A DNA stretch of 64,000 nt from JADKIH01 sp031427625 (GCA_031427625.1 JANPNV010000095.1:1-64000); one strand, 5' to 3'. Counted from the stretch's first letter, positions 1-9,465 are shown. The notes: generated by a model from the letters alone, not told the origin. Numbers and translations: made by a program.

Positions 1-263
1 AAAAAAAAAGTGCAATGGGTGTCCTATTTTCTGATTGCATAGTACTCGGGGTAAAGCAGGCAAGACTGTATCACAGGCTTATGTAAGGAACTGGAGAAGT
101 CGCTATCGATCTGTAAAATCGCAAAGAGGAAACAGACACAAACAAGATGATGTGAGATAGCGGCGGCAGACCAAATCGTAGTAGTGAAGAAACTTTGGAA
201 ACAGAGTGGAGCGAAGGGTTTGGCTTGTTTGGTTTCATAATTATTTACAACCAATAAAAGGGG

Positions 264-1487
264 ATGATTGATTATTACGAAACAAAATCACAACCAATAA
301 CCAGACTGATGGTTTGGGCTGCTTACAAAGAAGTACGCACAAACAAAGAGAGTTCGGGCATAGATAGAATGACTTGGCAATTGTTGGAAAAGAACAAAAG
401 CAAAGAATTGTACCAACTATGGAACCGTCTTACATCAGGAAGTTATTTTCCACAGGCAGTAAAAGAAGTTTCCATTCCCAAGAAAGATGGCGGCAAACGC
501 AAGTTGGGGATTCCTACTGTGCTAGATCGCATCGCGCAACAAGTGGTAAGAGCGCAACTTGAGAAGCAATCAGAACCACATTTTCATGAGAGCTCTTTCG
601 GTTATCGGCCAAAACGAAGTTGTCATGATGCTGTCCGACAATCGTGCAATAATTGTTTCAATCATGATTTTGTTATTGATCTGGACATCAAAAGTTTTTT
701 TGATACCATTGACCATGACATGTTGATCAAAGCAGTACAGCATTTTTGCAAGGACACGTGGGTTCTTCTCTACATCAAGAGGTGGCTCAAAACGGGCATC
801 GTTCAGGAGAACGGCGAACATATCAACAGACTGACCGGCACACCGCAAGGTGGAGTAATCAGTCCTGTGTTAGCTAATATCTTTATGCATGTATGTTTTG
901 ACAAATGGATGGATAAGTACCATCCGGAAAAACCATTTGAGCGTTATGCCGATGATGTGGTAGTGCATTGCAAAACGGAGAAGCAAGCGAAATTTGTTTT
1001 ACGACAAATCAGTGAACGGCTTCACAGATGCAAACTCACACTACATCAGGTGAAAACTAAGATTGTCAATTTACGAGGAGTTTCTGAAAAGAAATACAGC
1101 AAGAGTTACGACTTTCTTGGATTCACCATCAGGCCGCAATGGTGCAAGGTAAAAGCAGGCAGTATGCTTTTGCCAAGTATCTTTATCAGTCGTAAATCAG
1201 AGAGCCGTATTTTGGAGAAGTTCCAGAGAATGCAGATTCACAAGCGACGCGGCTCTATCGAAGAAATTGCCATAGAGATGAAACCGATAATTCGAGGCAT
1301 CATCAATTACTATGGCAAGTTCTCGGTTGGTCACATGCGTAAAATCTGGAACGGGCTCAACGCACGATTGATCAAGTGGGTGAAATGGGAAAAGGGACTA
1401 TACAAAATGGCATGTGTGAAATGGCTTAAGAAAAAGTATAAGGAAACCCCGAATCTTTTTCCACACTGGAAGTTGGTTCATCCGTAA
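264..1487 (+). CDS. ltrA: Group II intron reverse transcriptase/maturase
   Basis: Intron-encoded protein of 407 residues that reverse transcribes the intron and helps it splice. The reverse transcriptase core carries the catalytic YADD box at residues 228-231 and the upstream TPQGGVISP stretch typical of RT block 4. The maturase X domain follows, including the RGIINYYGKF motif, and the protein ends in a basic tail closing with PHWKLVHP. No HNH endonuclease domain follows, so it belongs to an endonuclease-free class that normally primes from nascent DNA at replication forks (family knowledge). The ATG start is preceded by AAAAGGGG. The reading frame is intact, so the element may still be active. 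Confidence 0.93.
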   Translation: MIDYYETKSQPITRLMVWAAYKEVRTNKESSGIDRMTWQLLEKNKSKELYQLWNRLTSGSYFPQAVKEVSIPKKDGGKRKLGIPTVLDRIAQQVVRAQLEKQSEPHFHESSFGYRPKRSCHDAVRQSCNNCFNHDFVIDLDIKSFFDTIDHDMLIKAVQHFCKDTWVLLYIKRWLKTGIVQENGEHINRLTGTPQGGVISPVLANIFMHVCFDKWMDKYHPEKPFERYADDVVVHCKTEKQAKFVLRQISERLHRCKLTLHQVKTKIVNLRGVSEKKYSKSYDFLGFTIRPQWCKVKAGSMLLPSIFISRKSESRILEKFQRMQIHKRRGSIEEIAIEMKPIIRGIINYYGKFSVGHMRKIWNGLNARLIKWVKWEKGLYKMACVKWLKKKYKETPNLFPHWKLVHP

Positions 1488-1517
1488 TGTATTAATACAT
1501 TCGTGATTGAACAAGAA

Positions 1518-1590
1518 GAGCTGTATGAATCGAGAGGTTCACGTACAGTTCTGTGAGAACGTGGCGGTGAAATTCCGCTGCGTGACTCGA
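1518..1590 (+). ncRNA. Group II intron domains V and VI
   Basis: Positions 1518-1551 form the 34-nt domain V hairpin: it starts GAGCTGTAT, has a GAGA tetraloop region and closes with ACGTACAGTTC. This is the most conserved catalytic piece of group II introns. Domain VI follows as an 8-bp stem, CGTGGCGG (1560-1567) with CCGCTGCG (1575-1582), around the loop TGAAATT. The unpaired A at 1585, a few nucleotides before the proposed 3' end, is the candidate branch point. This supports a complete 3' half of the ribozyme directly after the maturase gene. Confidence 0.85.
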
Positions 1591-1625
1591 TTAGCTTTAA
1601 GTATAAAACCGAAAGAATTAGACAC

Positions 1626-1633
1626 TAACTTTG
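1626..1633 (+). promoter_or_regulatory. Possible -7 element (TAACTTTG)
   Basis: Exact match to the Bacteroidota -7 pattern TAnnTTTG, lying just past the intron and about 67 nt before the ATG of the M24 peptidase gene. No clear TTG -33 box is seen at the right spacing, so this is a weak call. Confidence 0.3.
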
Positions 1634-1699
1634 CATTATGCAATTAAATACATTTTTGTGCATTTAACAGAATTGAACTATCAAACACTAGAACTACCA

Positions 1700-2377
1700 A
1701 TGACCGAGGCAAAACAGAGAATAATAGAGGCCGAAGAAAAAGCAAATTTATTATTTAAAGCTATTGAACACCGTGGGTTAATTATAGAAGGAAAAACAGA
1801 ACATCAGCTTAATACTGATACCTTCAATTTAGCATTCGAACTTTTTGGCATAAAAAAATACTGGCATAAACGAATTGTAAGAGCAGGAAAAAATACATTA
1901 TTCCCATATAAGGAAAATCCACTTGATTTAACTTTACAGAAAGATGATATTGTATTTTTCGATTTTGGTCCCGTTTTCGAAAACTGGGAGGCCGATATTG
2001 GTAAAACATATGTAATAGGAAATAACAGTACAAAATTACAATTGAAAAAAGATACGGAAACGGCTTGGGCTGAAGGAAAGGAATTTTATGATAAAAATAA
2101 AATTAATTTATCAGGGGCAGATTTTTATGAATACACAAAAAAATTAGCACTTAAGTTTGGCTGGGATTATGGTAATATTCATTGCGGTCATCTAATCGGA
2201 AATTTTCCACACGAAAAAATTATCGGTGAAGAAACCATTAACTACATTCATCCTCTCAATAATCAATTAATGTGTGAATTAGACAAAAATGGAAATGAAC
2301 GATTCTGGATTTATGAAATACATTTTATTGATAGGAAATTGGAAATAGGTGGTTTTTTTGAACAACTATTAAATTGA
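1700..2377 (+). CDS. M24 family metallopeptidase-like protein
   Basis: 225-residue protein with a pita-bread fold of the Xaa-Pro aminopeptidase/creatinase type. The five usual dinuclear metal ligands can be placed: D88 and D99 (canonical D-x10-D spacing), H161 or H164 in the HCGHLIG stretch, E206 in YEIHF and E221 near the C-terminus. It is a short, catalytic-domain-only member without the N-terminal creatinase-like domain. The open frame extends 23 codons upstream to 1631, but that part does not resemble the family, and MTEAKQRI at 1700 is the natural start. It follows the intron directly and stands alone. Substrate unknown: it could be a peptidase or a non-peptidase family member. Confidence 0.82.
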   Translation: MTEAKQRIIEAEEKANLLFKAIEHRGLIIEGKTEHQLNTDTFNLAFELFGIKKYWHKRIVRAGKNTLFPYKENPLDLTLQKDDIVFFDFGPVFENWEADIGKTYVIGNNSTKLQLKKDTETAWAEGKEFYDKNKINLSGADFYEYTKKLALKFGWDYGNIHCGHLIGNFPHEKIIGEETINYIHPLNNQLMCELDKNGNERFWIYEIHFIDRKLEIGGFFEQLLN

Positions 2378-2395
2378 ATATACTAGTAGCATACA

Positions 2396-2818
2396 TCAAA
2401 TTAACGAAACGATAAGATAATCGTCCTGTTTCATAGTCTGAAGTATAAACAATGGTTTTTCGGCCGGACCTTTTTCAACTTTTCCTGTTTTGTCGAATAC
2501 ACTTCCATGCAGGTTACACCTGAATTCTATCCCATCAAATTTTACCGGATTATCTGCATGTGTACATTTCATAATAAATGCCTTGTATTCATCATTCGTT
2601 TTTAAAACAGCTACATCATAGGAATAATCAGAAGGTCTTACGATAAGGTAGCCGACATCAGTAAATTTTTGAAGAGGTATTTTTACCCGATGGTTTTCAG
2701 ACTGTGCTCTGAAAATAGGAATAGGAGTACAAGAGTCCAGTGCCGATAAGAGAAACGTCCCTCCGGATAATGCCAGACATAAACTGCAACCATCTTTTAA
2801 AAATTCTCTACGCTTCAT
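2396..2818 (-). CDS. Tat-exported Rieske [2Fe-2S] protein
   Basis: 140-residue Rieske-type iron-sulfur protein. The cluster ligands are visible as C85-T-H87 and C101-N-L-H104, the two CxH/CxxH boxes of the family. The N-terminus MKRREFLKDG has a twin-arginine-like signal followed by a hydrophobic stretch, fitting export of a folded, cofactor-loaded protein. An in-frame ATG eight codons upstream lies inside the neighbouring porin gene; 2818 is preferred because it begins at the RR motif. The porin stop codon is one base away, so the two are cotranscribed. Likely a periplasmic electron carrier; the redox partner is not in this window. Confidence 0.85.
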   Translation of the reverse strand: MKRREFLKDGCSLCLALSGGTFLLSALDSCTPIPIFRAQSENHRVKIPLQKFTDVGYLIVRPSDYSYDVAVLKTNDEYKAFIMKCTHADNPVKFDGIEFRCNLHGSVFDKTGKVEKGPAEKPLFILQTMKQDDYLIVSLI

Positions 2819-2819
2819 T

Positions 2820-4031
2820 TTAAAATGAAAAACCAAAGCCAATATTAATAAAAGTATTGTTAGTCTTATGCGGTGAAGCCAAAGGGTCAGGATTCACCGG
2901 CAATGCAATCGTCTCTTTACCAGTTTTGGCAAATCTCACATCGGCTTTTACTGCAATCTGCGGAATAGGGAGGTAGGAAAGCCCTAAAACAATATGTTGT
3001 TGATCCATTACCGGATCGTTAACAGCATTTTTGGGTACGGTTGCATTTAGGTCGAATTTCTCATAGCGAAGAAATCCAAAGAGAGAGCGTTTATTTTCCG
3101 AGTCATCTTTAAATAAAAAATTATAGGCAGCTTCACCATAGATTCCATAGGCTATTTCAGGAGTATTGTTTGAGAAAACATTATTTATTTTTTCAGCATC
3201 AGGAATTGATACAATTGTAGCCAATGCTTTAATAGAGAAAGCATTTATCTTGTATTGAATATTGCCTTCAGTTAACATTACGGGAGTTCCGAATGGGCCT
3301 GGCGACAAATTCAAAATGCGTGCTTCTGTCGCTGGCAATCCAACGCTTCCGCCAGCATAGGCCGAAAGTTGTAAAACCAGATTATTCTTCTGGTACTTCA
3401 CAGCACCCGTAAGAGCGAGATTATTTGCAGTCGCTTCACGACCTTCTGCTCTTCCGCCCCGAATAAGATTACCATGCTCAAACCCTGCACAGTTAAGTCC
3501 GTTTATCAAAGCAAAGCTTAGCTCAACAGGGAAGTTGTTCAAGCTTGTATAAAAGCCAACTCCAAGTTCTCTCCATGTAGAAGGAATCAGAAGTGATTCT
3601 ATCCGTGTTCTCTCATTTCCATTAAAAGTATTCGGAAGATGATTTTCGTTGAGAATCCCAATACGTGGCAGAAATAATCCAGCCGTCAGATATGAATTCC
3701 GGGATAATGTAAATTTTAAATAGGCCTGTTCAATGGCAACTTCTCCGCCTTCTTCTCCGCCACTCACTTTGGCATCTTCAATTTCAATTTCTGATAAAAA
3801 GGAAAATTTATCATTGAAACGATGACCGATAAATAATACGGCTCTTTCCAGATTTATTAATGCCTGCTTTTGATTGCTGTCATAATGATAGTAGGCATTG
3901 CCATAACCACCAATATAGGTTGCCGCATTTTTTCCGGAAATAGATAGTGAGTCTTCTGATGTTAGAGTTTGAGCCTGACTTTTAAATAAAATGAAAAATA
4001 AAGAGAGAATTGAAAGTGTTATTCTTTTCAT
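2820..4031 (-). CDS. Outer-membrane porin-like beta-barrel protein
   Basis: 403-residue protein with a Sec signal peptide (MKRITLSILSLFFILF, cleavage after QAQ) and many alternating amphipathic segments. It ends in GFGFSF, the aromatic terminal residue expected of an outer-membrane barrel. The general look is that of phosphate-selective-porin-like or uncharacterised Bacteroidota porins. The open frame begins at 4052, but the signal peptide starts cleanly at the ATG at 4031. It lies immediately upstream of the Rieske protein with 1 nt between them. Porins beside a Rieske protein suggest a shared redox or anion-uptake job, but the substrate cannot be read from the sequence. Confidence 0.75.
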   Translation of the reverse strand: MKRITLSILSLFFILFKSQAQTLTSEDSLSISGKNAATYIGGYGNAYYHYDSNQKQALINLERAVLFIGHRFNDKFSFLSEIEIEDAKVSGGEEGGEVAIEQAYLKFTLSRNSYLTAGLFLPRIGILNENHLPNTFNGNERTRIESLLIPSTWRELGVGFYTSLNNFPVELSFALINGLNCAGFEHGNLIRGGRAEGREATANNLALTGAVKYQKNNLVLQLSAYAGGSVGLPATEARILNLSPGPFGTPVMLTEGNIQYKINAFSIKALATIVSIPDAEKINNVFSNNTPEIAYGIYGEAAYNFLFKDDSENKRSLFGFLRYEKFDLNATVPKNAVNDPVMDQQHIVLGLSYLPIPQIAVKADVRFAKTGKETIALPVNPDPLASPHKTNNTFINIGFGFSF

Positions 4032-4275
4032 GATTTGTTGATTGATTTGCAAAATAAATCATTATTTAGAATGATTCCAAATAAGAAAAACTCTTATTTT
4101 ACATACTTCCATGTTTATATCTTTTGAAAATTAAAAGACCGAGACTCGCTTTAGGTAGTGACTATAAATAATTGATAGTCACTAATTAATAACAATTACA
4201 ATTAGCTATTAAATTAAAATTAAAGATTAGAAATTAACTAATTACTAAAAAATAAATAAATATTCATGCCTGGTT

Positions 4276-4971
4276 TCAGGCATTATCAATAAGTCTGAAT
4301 CCTTTTCCATGGATATTTATGATATCAAGAGATGCATCGTCTTTCAGATATTTTCTAAGTTTTGTAATAAACACATCCATACTTCTAGCATTAAAGTAAT
4401 TATCATCACCCCAGATTTCTTTAAGGGCTTTTTGACGGGGGAGAAGTTCATTCTTATAAATACTTAGCATGCGCAAAAGGTCAGCTTCTTTAGGTGAAAC
4501 CTTCTGAGCGACGCCGTCAAGAATTATCGTCCTGTGGTCGTAATTAAATAAATATTTTCCAATTTGAAATTCCTTCTGTGTAGGATCATGTGATTTATCG
4601 AGACTTCTTTTCAGAATAGCTTTTAGCTTATATAACAGAACTTCAGAATCGAAGGGCTTTGTTATATAATCATCGGCACCCATTTTGAATCCGGAAATCA
4701 TATCTTCCTTCATGGTTTTAGCAGTTAGAAATATGATAGGCACATGTTCGTCTTTCTCCCTTATCTCACGTGCTAAAGTGAAGCCATCTTTTTTCGGCAT
4801 CATCACATCAAGGAGGCAAATGTCATATTTACCTGATACAAACTGATCGTATCCGGCAAAACCATCAGCAGCGAGTTTAACTTCATAATCGTTCAGCTCC
4901 AGATAATTTTTTAGCACTGATCCGAAATTCGGATCGTCCTCAACTAAAAGTATTTTGGTTTTCTTATTCAT
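4276..4971 (-). CDS. OmpR/PhoB-type response regulator
   Basis: 231-residue response regulator. The receiver domain (about 1-120) has the acidic pocket E11-D12-D13, phospho-acceptor D55, switch T83 and K105. The C-terminal winged-helix DNA-binding domain (about 133-229) ends with the INIHGKGFRL signature. It lies 14 nt downstream of its histidine kinase on the same strand and so forms one operon with it. The pair resembles the RprY/RprX system of Bacteroides (recalled similarity, not tested). The divergent gene beyond the kinase is a decayed secreted protein that may have been a target. Confidence 0.92.
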   Translation of the reverse strand: MNKKTKILLVEDDPNFGSVLKNYLELNDYEVKLAADGFAGYDQFVSGKYDICLLDVMMPKKDGFTLAREIREKDEHVPIIFLTAKTMKEDMISGFKMGADDYITKPFDSEVLLYKLKAILKRSLDKSHDPTQKEFQIGKYLFNYDHRTIILDGVAQKVSPKEADLLRMLSIYKNELLPRQKALKEIWGDDNYFNARSMDVFITKLRKYLKDDASLDIINIHGKGFRLIDNA

Positions 4972-4985
4972 GTGTGATTGATTTA

Positions 4986-6620
4986 TTATTTACCGGATGG
5001 AATAAAGAATTCGAATATACTTCCTTTGCCGGGCTCACTTTCTACTTTTATCCAGCCTTTATGTTGTTCTACTATTGCTTTCACATAACTTAGTCCAAGA
5101 CCAAATCCTTTTATGTCGTGAAGGTTTCCTGTTGGAACACGATAAAATTTTTCGAAAATTTTCTTCTGAGTTTCCTTTGTCATTCCGATTCCCTTATCCG
5201 CAACACGTACAATTACTCCATTCTTGAAATTTACCGTCTCCACAGTTATATTTGGTTCTTCGGGTGAATACTTATTTGCATTATCAAGCAAATTAAAAAT
5301 CACACTTGAAAGGTGCATGGCATCTGCACGTACAACGGGAATCTCAGCATTTAAATTGCATTTCAATGTTCCTTGTTTGTTTTCGACCTGAAGGGAAATA
5401 AGCTCGACCGCATTTTCGATTATTGAATGAATGTTTACATCTTCGCGTTTGATAGTCAGCTCACCTTTTTCGAGCAGGGCCATTTGCAGAACATTTTCTA
5501 CCTGGCCATTCATTCGTTTATTTTCTTCACGAATGATTCTTGTAAAATAATCGAACTTTTCCGGATTGGTTTTTACGCGAGGGTCCTTTATTGAGTCGAC
5601 AGCAAGTGAAATTGTTGCAATAGGCGTCTTAAATTCATGTGTCATGTTGTTAATAAAATCACTCTTAATGTCCGACAATTTTTTCTGCCTGTAAATGACC
5701 TGTATCGTATAGGCAAAGCCAAATAAAATAATGAATGTAAACAGACTTGAACTTAACAACATAATCCACATGGAAGTCAGAACATATTTCATACTTCCTG
5801 GAAAATGCAGAATCAGATAGTCTGGTTTAGAAACTATGTCGTTGGGAAAAAGTAAGGTCCTGTATCTCGACTTAATCAGTTCTTCGGGAACAATAGAACT
5901 TTTTGTTATTAGAAAAGAATTATTGCTGCCATTAAAAACTCCATAATCCGGAACAAGTTCAATTCCTCTGTTTCGTAGCTCAAATTTTACAAGTGAATCG
6001 AGACGATTCGAATCAAGCCTGTTCACAATGTTGTTTTCCGGACCGGCAAACTCGATAGCCATTTTTTCCATGACATCATTCAGCTTCTCAAGCCGGGCCT
6101 TTATTTTCTCTTCATTTTGTCTGATAATTACTTCTGCTGAATCACCGAATATTCTTGTTATCCTCGAACTATGAATGGTATGCTGCGAGATTGAATCCCT
6201 TTGGACATAGTTCCTTCTTTGAACCCGGAGGAATGTCCTGTTACTACCGGGTCTGTGAAACTCAATATTAATATCGGCATTATCGAGGTCGTCGACGACT
6301 GGTGGCGGCTTCGCCGGATGATGAGGCATCTCTATACTAGTGTCCGTTATCATGATCGGACTGGTAGATGCCGTATCTCTAATCATCAATTGTGTAATTT
6401 TTACCGGATCGATCTTAAAAACTCTTTCATGAAGCATATTCATCGCTTCATTAGTCTCAATCTTGTCGACTATTTCATTCATCGACTGGTTTACGGCCTG
6501 GTCGAATTGCATTTCCTTTATTTGAATATCATGCTTTATCCAGTAAACTTGCAGACTGATAATGCCTACCAGCGCTACACTCATTAGGATAATAATTGCA
6601 CGAATGTTTTTTCTGTTCAT
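4986..6620 (-). CDS. Sensor histidine kinase (RprX-like)
   Basis: 544-residue membrane kinase. A first transmembrane helix lies at about 8-28, a large periplasmic sensor region follows, and a second helix lies at about 279-310. The HisKA dimerisation domain carries H328 in the NNMTHEFKTP box. The HATPase_c domain has the N box LLDNANKYS, the G1 box ADKGIGM and the G2 box GFGLGLSYV. Phosphotransfer to the response regulator 14 nt downstream is expected. The periplasmic domain contains a proline- and charge-rich stretch (about 98-125) and is otherwise unlike a named sensor domain, so the stimulus is unknown. Confidence 0.92.
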   Translation of the reverse strand: MNRKNIRAIIILMSVALVGIISLQVYWIKHDIQIKEMQFDQAVNQSMNEIVDKIETNEAMNMLHERVFKIDPVKITQLMIRDTASTSPIMITDTSIEMPHHPAKPPPVVDDLDNADINIEFHRPGSNRTFLRVQRRNYVQRDSISQHTIHSSRITRIFGDSAEVIIRQNEEKIKARLEKLNDVMEKMAIEFAGPENNIVNRLDSNRLDSLVKFELRNRGIELVPDYGVFNGSNNSFLITKSSIVPEELIKSRYRTLLFPNDIVSKPDYLILHFPGSMKYVLTSMWIMLLSSSLFTFIILFGFAYTIQVIYRQKKLSDIKSDFINNMTHEFKTPIATISLAVDSIKDPRVKTNPEKFDYFTRIIREENKRMNGQVENVLQMALLEKGELTIKREDVNIHSIIENAVELISLQVENKQGTLKCNLNAEIPVVRADAMHLSSVIFNLLDNANKYSPEEPNITVETVNFKNGVIVRVADKGIGMTKETQKKIFEKFYRVPTGNLHDIKGFGLGLSYVKAIVEQHKGWIKVESEPGKGSIFEFFIPSGK

Positions 6621-6753
6621 TGAACGTAAAAATAGGAAGCATTAACAGTTGAATTGAGACTTTAACCAATCTTTAACAGTGATTAACGACACATTAACCG
6701 ACATCGTTATGTTTTGGGCTTTACTTTACAGCACAAATTTAAATCTATTAACC

Positions 6754-7758
6754 ATGAAAAACAGAATAAAATTACAGGAATTTTTCGCCTGGGTCATGCT
6801 CTTTCTGGCAATAATTCTACTTAGCGTAAGTGTATCATTTGCGCAGACACGGAATGTCAACGTTGTCAATGAAAATGGCAAGGTGCATATTAAGATTGAG
6901 AGCACCGATAATGGTAAAACCACTCTGGTGGATACTACTTTTTCACTCTCTGAAAATGCCGATATCGAAAAAATAATTAATCAGTTGGGTGGCGGAAGTG
7001 ATTCGAATTTAACGGTTGACAAAAAGATAGTGATTAAAGAAAAAAATGGCTCAGTCAAAAAGGGTTAACGTGGAAGCAAGACTATTATTATCGACTCAAA
7101 ACACAATAAAGTATTAAGCAGTGACAAAAAAGGAAATGAATGAGGAAATAGAAAGAATAATAAATGAAGCTCAGGAAGGAACAGACAGGCTGAAGGAATC
7201 ACTTTCGAAAATGCATTATTATTTTGATGATGAAGCAAATAATTTACACGCTGATTTTGAAAATGCAGATTCAATTTTATACAAAAAAATCATAGATAAG
7301 GAATTTAATTTTTCATTTTCGCATGATGATTTTGATAGTTTGAGAGACGAAAATCACATCGTAATTAACGGAGATGAAAAGGAACAACCACCTGTTCTTG
7401 AAAAAACAATAACATCTAAAAACGGCAAACAGGTTTTCATTTTCAAGAGATCGGTTTCTGATAAGCAGAAAAAGGAAAATAATCAGGTTAACGTTGGTGA
7501 TTCCGACATTATCAATTTAAAGATCTATCCAAATCCATCTCATGGAAAATTCAATTTGAAATTCATTTAGCAAAAAAAACAGATCTTTCTATTGTAGTGG
7601 TTGATGAAAACAGCAGGGAGGTTTTTTCAGAAGGAATTTCCGGATTCACGGGAAGTTATTCAAATGAAATAGACTTAAGTAAATTGACAAAAGGAACTTA
7701 TTTTCTGAAAATTTCTGCCAATGGAAAATCAATATCGAAATCGATTTTTATAAATTAA
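6754..7758 (+). pseudogene. Broken T9SS-sorted secreted protein gene
   Basis: Three consecutive coding pieces read as one damaged gene. Piece 1 (6754-7068) starts with a signal peptide (MKNRIKLQEF, cleavage after SFAQ) and stops at a TAA. The same frame continues beyond that stop to about 7137. Piece 2 (GTG 7121 to 7570) is charged and Asp/Glu/Lys-rich and enters a Por-type sorting domain (KIYPNPSHGKF). One missing base near 7555-7557 then moves the rest (SIVVVDENSREVF to the end at 7758) into another frame, where the sorting domain is completed to its final SIFIN. At least one stop and two frameshifts separate it from a working gene. Sequencing or assembly indels in A- or T-runs are an alternative explanation. 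Confidence 0.7.
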
Positions 7759-7906
7759 AAACCATTGAAGTACATAGTAATTGATTAGGTTAAGTTTCCC
7801 CTGCTAATTGGCGGTTTTTTTTTATTATCTTATTTCCTACGAAGAAATAAGGAAGATTTTAGATGTTTATCAAATATTAAAGGTGTGTCACTAGAGAAAT
7901 ATCCGG

Positions 7907-8446
7907 TTATTGAGGAAACTCAGGTTTTATTTTAACCTTTAATGCCTGGTTAATATGCCTTTGTTCATGTGCAATTATTAAATTCATTGCATCCTCCAAA
8001 CGAAGGGTTATCAAACCTGCTACAGGAGAGGAAATGATGGTCTTTGAATAAATTGGATTGACCAGTTTCTCAAAAAGTGATAAAAGTATTTGTTGATGAC
8101 TGATGAAGTCAGAAACAATGTGTCCTCCGACGGATGACGAAGTAGGCAAAAAGATACGAGGTGATTTATATTTCTTAACGACTACAAATCCGAGTGTGCG
8201 GATCATTTCCTTACCTGTATAATTGGTAAAAGGGTTTACTTTTTGCCAAAAAGAATTTTTATGTTTACCGTTGATTACATCCTGCAGAGCGGGAATGTAC
8301 TTTTCATTGGAAACAATAAGGTGATGTAAACACTGTCCGATACTCCAGGATTGTTTATCCGGTTTCCAGTTAAGCTGAAGTTTATTCAACTTTCCGAAAT
8401 CATTATCAATTGAGGTCGTAAGTATTTCTAATTGGGATGTTAACAT
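7907..8446 (-). CDS. DinB-like four-helix-bundle protein
   Basis: 179-residue protein of the DinB/YfiT superfamily, usually small metal-binding proteins linked to thiol-dependent reactions or stress. The histidines expected to bind the metal are H42 (in CLHHL) and H160/H164 in HEQRH near the C-terminus, a typical arrangement. No signal peptide, so cytoplasmic. It is monocistronic, transcribed away from prmC and towards the broken T9SS gene. The actual reaction is unknown. Confidence 0.75.
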   Translation of the reverse strand: MLTSQLEILTTSIDNDFGKLNKLQLNWKPDKQSWSIGQCLHHLIVSNEKYIPALQDVINGKHKNSFWQKVNPFTNYTGKEMIRTLGFVVVKKYKSPRIFLPTSSSVGGHIVSDFISHQQILLSLFEKLVNPIYSKTIISSPVAGLITLRLEDAMNLIIAHEQRHINQALKVKIKPEFPQ

Positions 8447-8597
8447 TGATGAGTTTATACTAATAAGTCAGTAAAGGTTAAGAAAATTATGCAAAGAAAC
8501 TTAAACTAGTTTTAATATCATTCAGTAAGCAATTACAAAGTCATTCTTTCATCTGATTTATGATGAATATTTCATATAAAAGCATCAACTTTACCGG

Positions 8598-9452
8598 ATG
8601 AATTCGGTGGGAAGTATTTTTTCTGATTTTATTCTTAATCTCGACAATCAGTACGATAAGCAAGAAGCTGAACAGGTAACCCTTCTCGCTTTTGAAGATG
8701 TATTCGATTACAAAAGAATCGACATTGGAATAAATAAAGATAGAATTGCTAACCCTGATGAATTATTAAAGATCAGAAAAATTCTGGCAGAACTGAAGTC
8801 CGGAAAACCAATTCAATATATATTAGGTTATTGCTGGTTTGCAGGATTGAAAATGGCCGTTAATTCGAATGTCCTTATTCCACGACGTGAAACAGAGGAA
8901 CTTGTTGACTGGATTGTTAAGGATATTAATCAAATGGAAGTTAAGCCAAAGGTCATACTCGACGTTTGTACGGGAAGCGGATGCATAGCCATTGCCCTTA
9001 AGAAAGCATTTCCACAACTCGATATATATGCCAATGACGATTCTCCTGATGCATTGATTATTGCTAAGGAAAATGCAGCAAATAATAAAACGGATATTAC
9101 TTTTGTGAAGATGGATGCTCTTAAGTTGATTCTTGAAATATCGCCGGATATTATCGTAAGTAATCCGCCTTACGTAAGGGAAATGGAAAAAGAGCAGATG
9201 CATTCGCTGGTAACTGATTTCGAACCGGCGCACGCTTTATTTGTCCCTGATAATGACTCACTTATTTTTTATAGGGCAATTAGTGAATGGGCTATTGCAA
9301 ATATGAATCGTAATGGAAATATTTATTTTGAAATTAATGAATTGATGGGAATTTCCATTTCTGAATTAACTTCGCGGCTTGGTTTTAAAAATCCTGTCAT
9401 CAGAAAAGATTTTCAGGAAAAAGACAGAATGATTAAGGCGACAAAAGTTTAA
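8598..9452 (+). CDS. prmC: Release factor glutamine N5-methyltransferase PrmC
   Basis: 284-residue SAM-dependent methyltransferase that modifies the GGQ glutamine of peptide release factors. An N-terminal helical substrate-binding domain is followed by the Rossmann methyltransferase with the SAM loop VCTGSGCIAIAL and the catalytic N189-P-P-Y192 motif that grips the glutamine side chain. The PRRETEELVDW stretch before the SAM loop is also characteristic. Length is normal for the family. ligA begins 13 nt downstream on the same strand, so cotranscription is likely. Confidence 0.95.
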   Translation: MNSVGSIFSDFILNLDNQYDKQEAEQVTLLAFEDVFDYKRIDIGINKDRIANPDELLKIRKILAELKSGKPIQYILGYCWFAGLKMAVNSNVLIPRRETEELVDWIVKDINQMEVKPKVILDVCTGSGCIAIALKKAFPQLDIYANDDSPDALIIAKENAANNKTDITFVKMDALKLILEISPDIIVSNPPYVREMEKEQMHSLVTDFEPAHALFVPDNDSLIFYRAISEWAIANMNRNGNIYFEINELMGISISELTSRLGFKNPVIRKDFQEKDRMIKATKV

Positions 9453-9465
9453 CATTACATTTTCA

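Larger units (their letters stand above)
10..1591 (+). mobile_element. Group II intron (whole element, boundaries approximate)
   Basis: A self-splicing, retrohoming RNA element carrying its own reverse transcriptase. The 5' end is placed at GTGCA (position 10), four of five matches to the usual GUGYG start. TGCAAT at 11-16 can pair with ATTGCA at 34-39, as expected for an early domain I stem. The ORF at 264-1487 occupies the domain IV position, and domain V and VI hairpins follow at 1518-1590. The 3' end is placed after CGAT at 1591, because introns of this type end in AY. The left exon is not visible: only nine A residues precede the element, so the interrupted sequence and the exact 5' boundary are uncertain. 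Confidence 0.75.

Noticed and set aside
24..254. 76-codon ORF on the minus strand
   Set aside because: It lies inside the structured 5' part of the group II intron and has no family resemblance.
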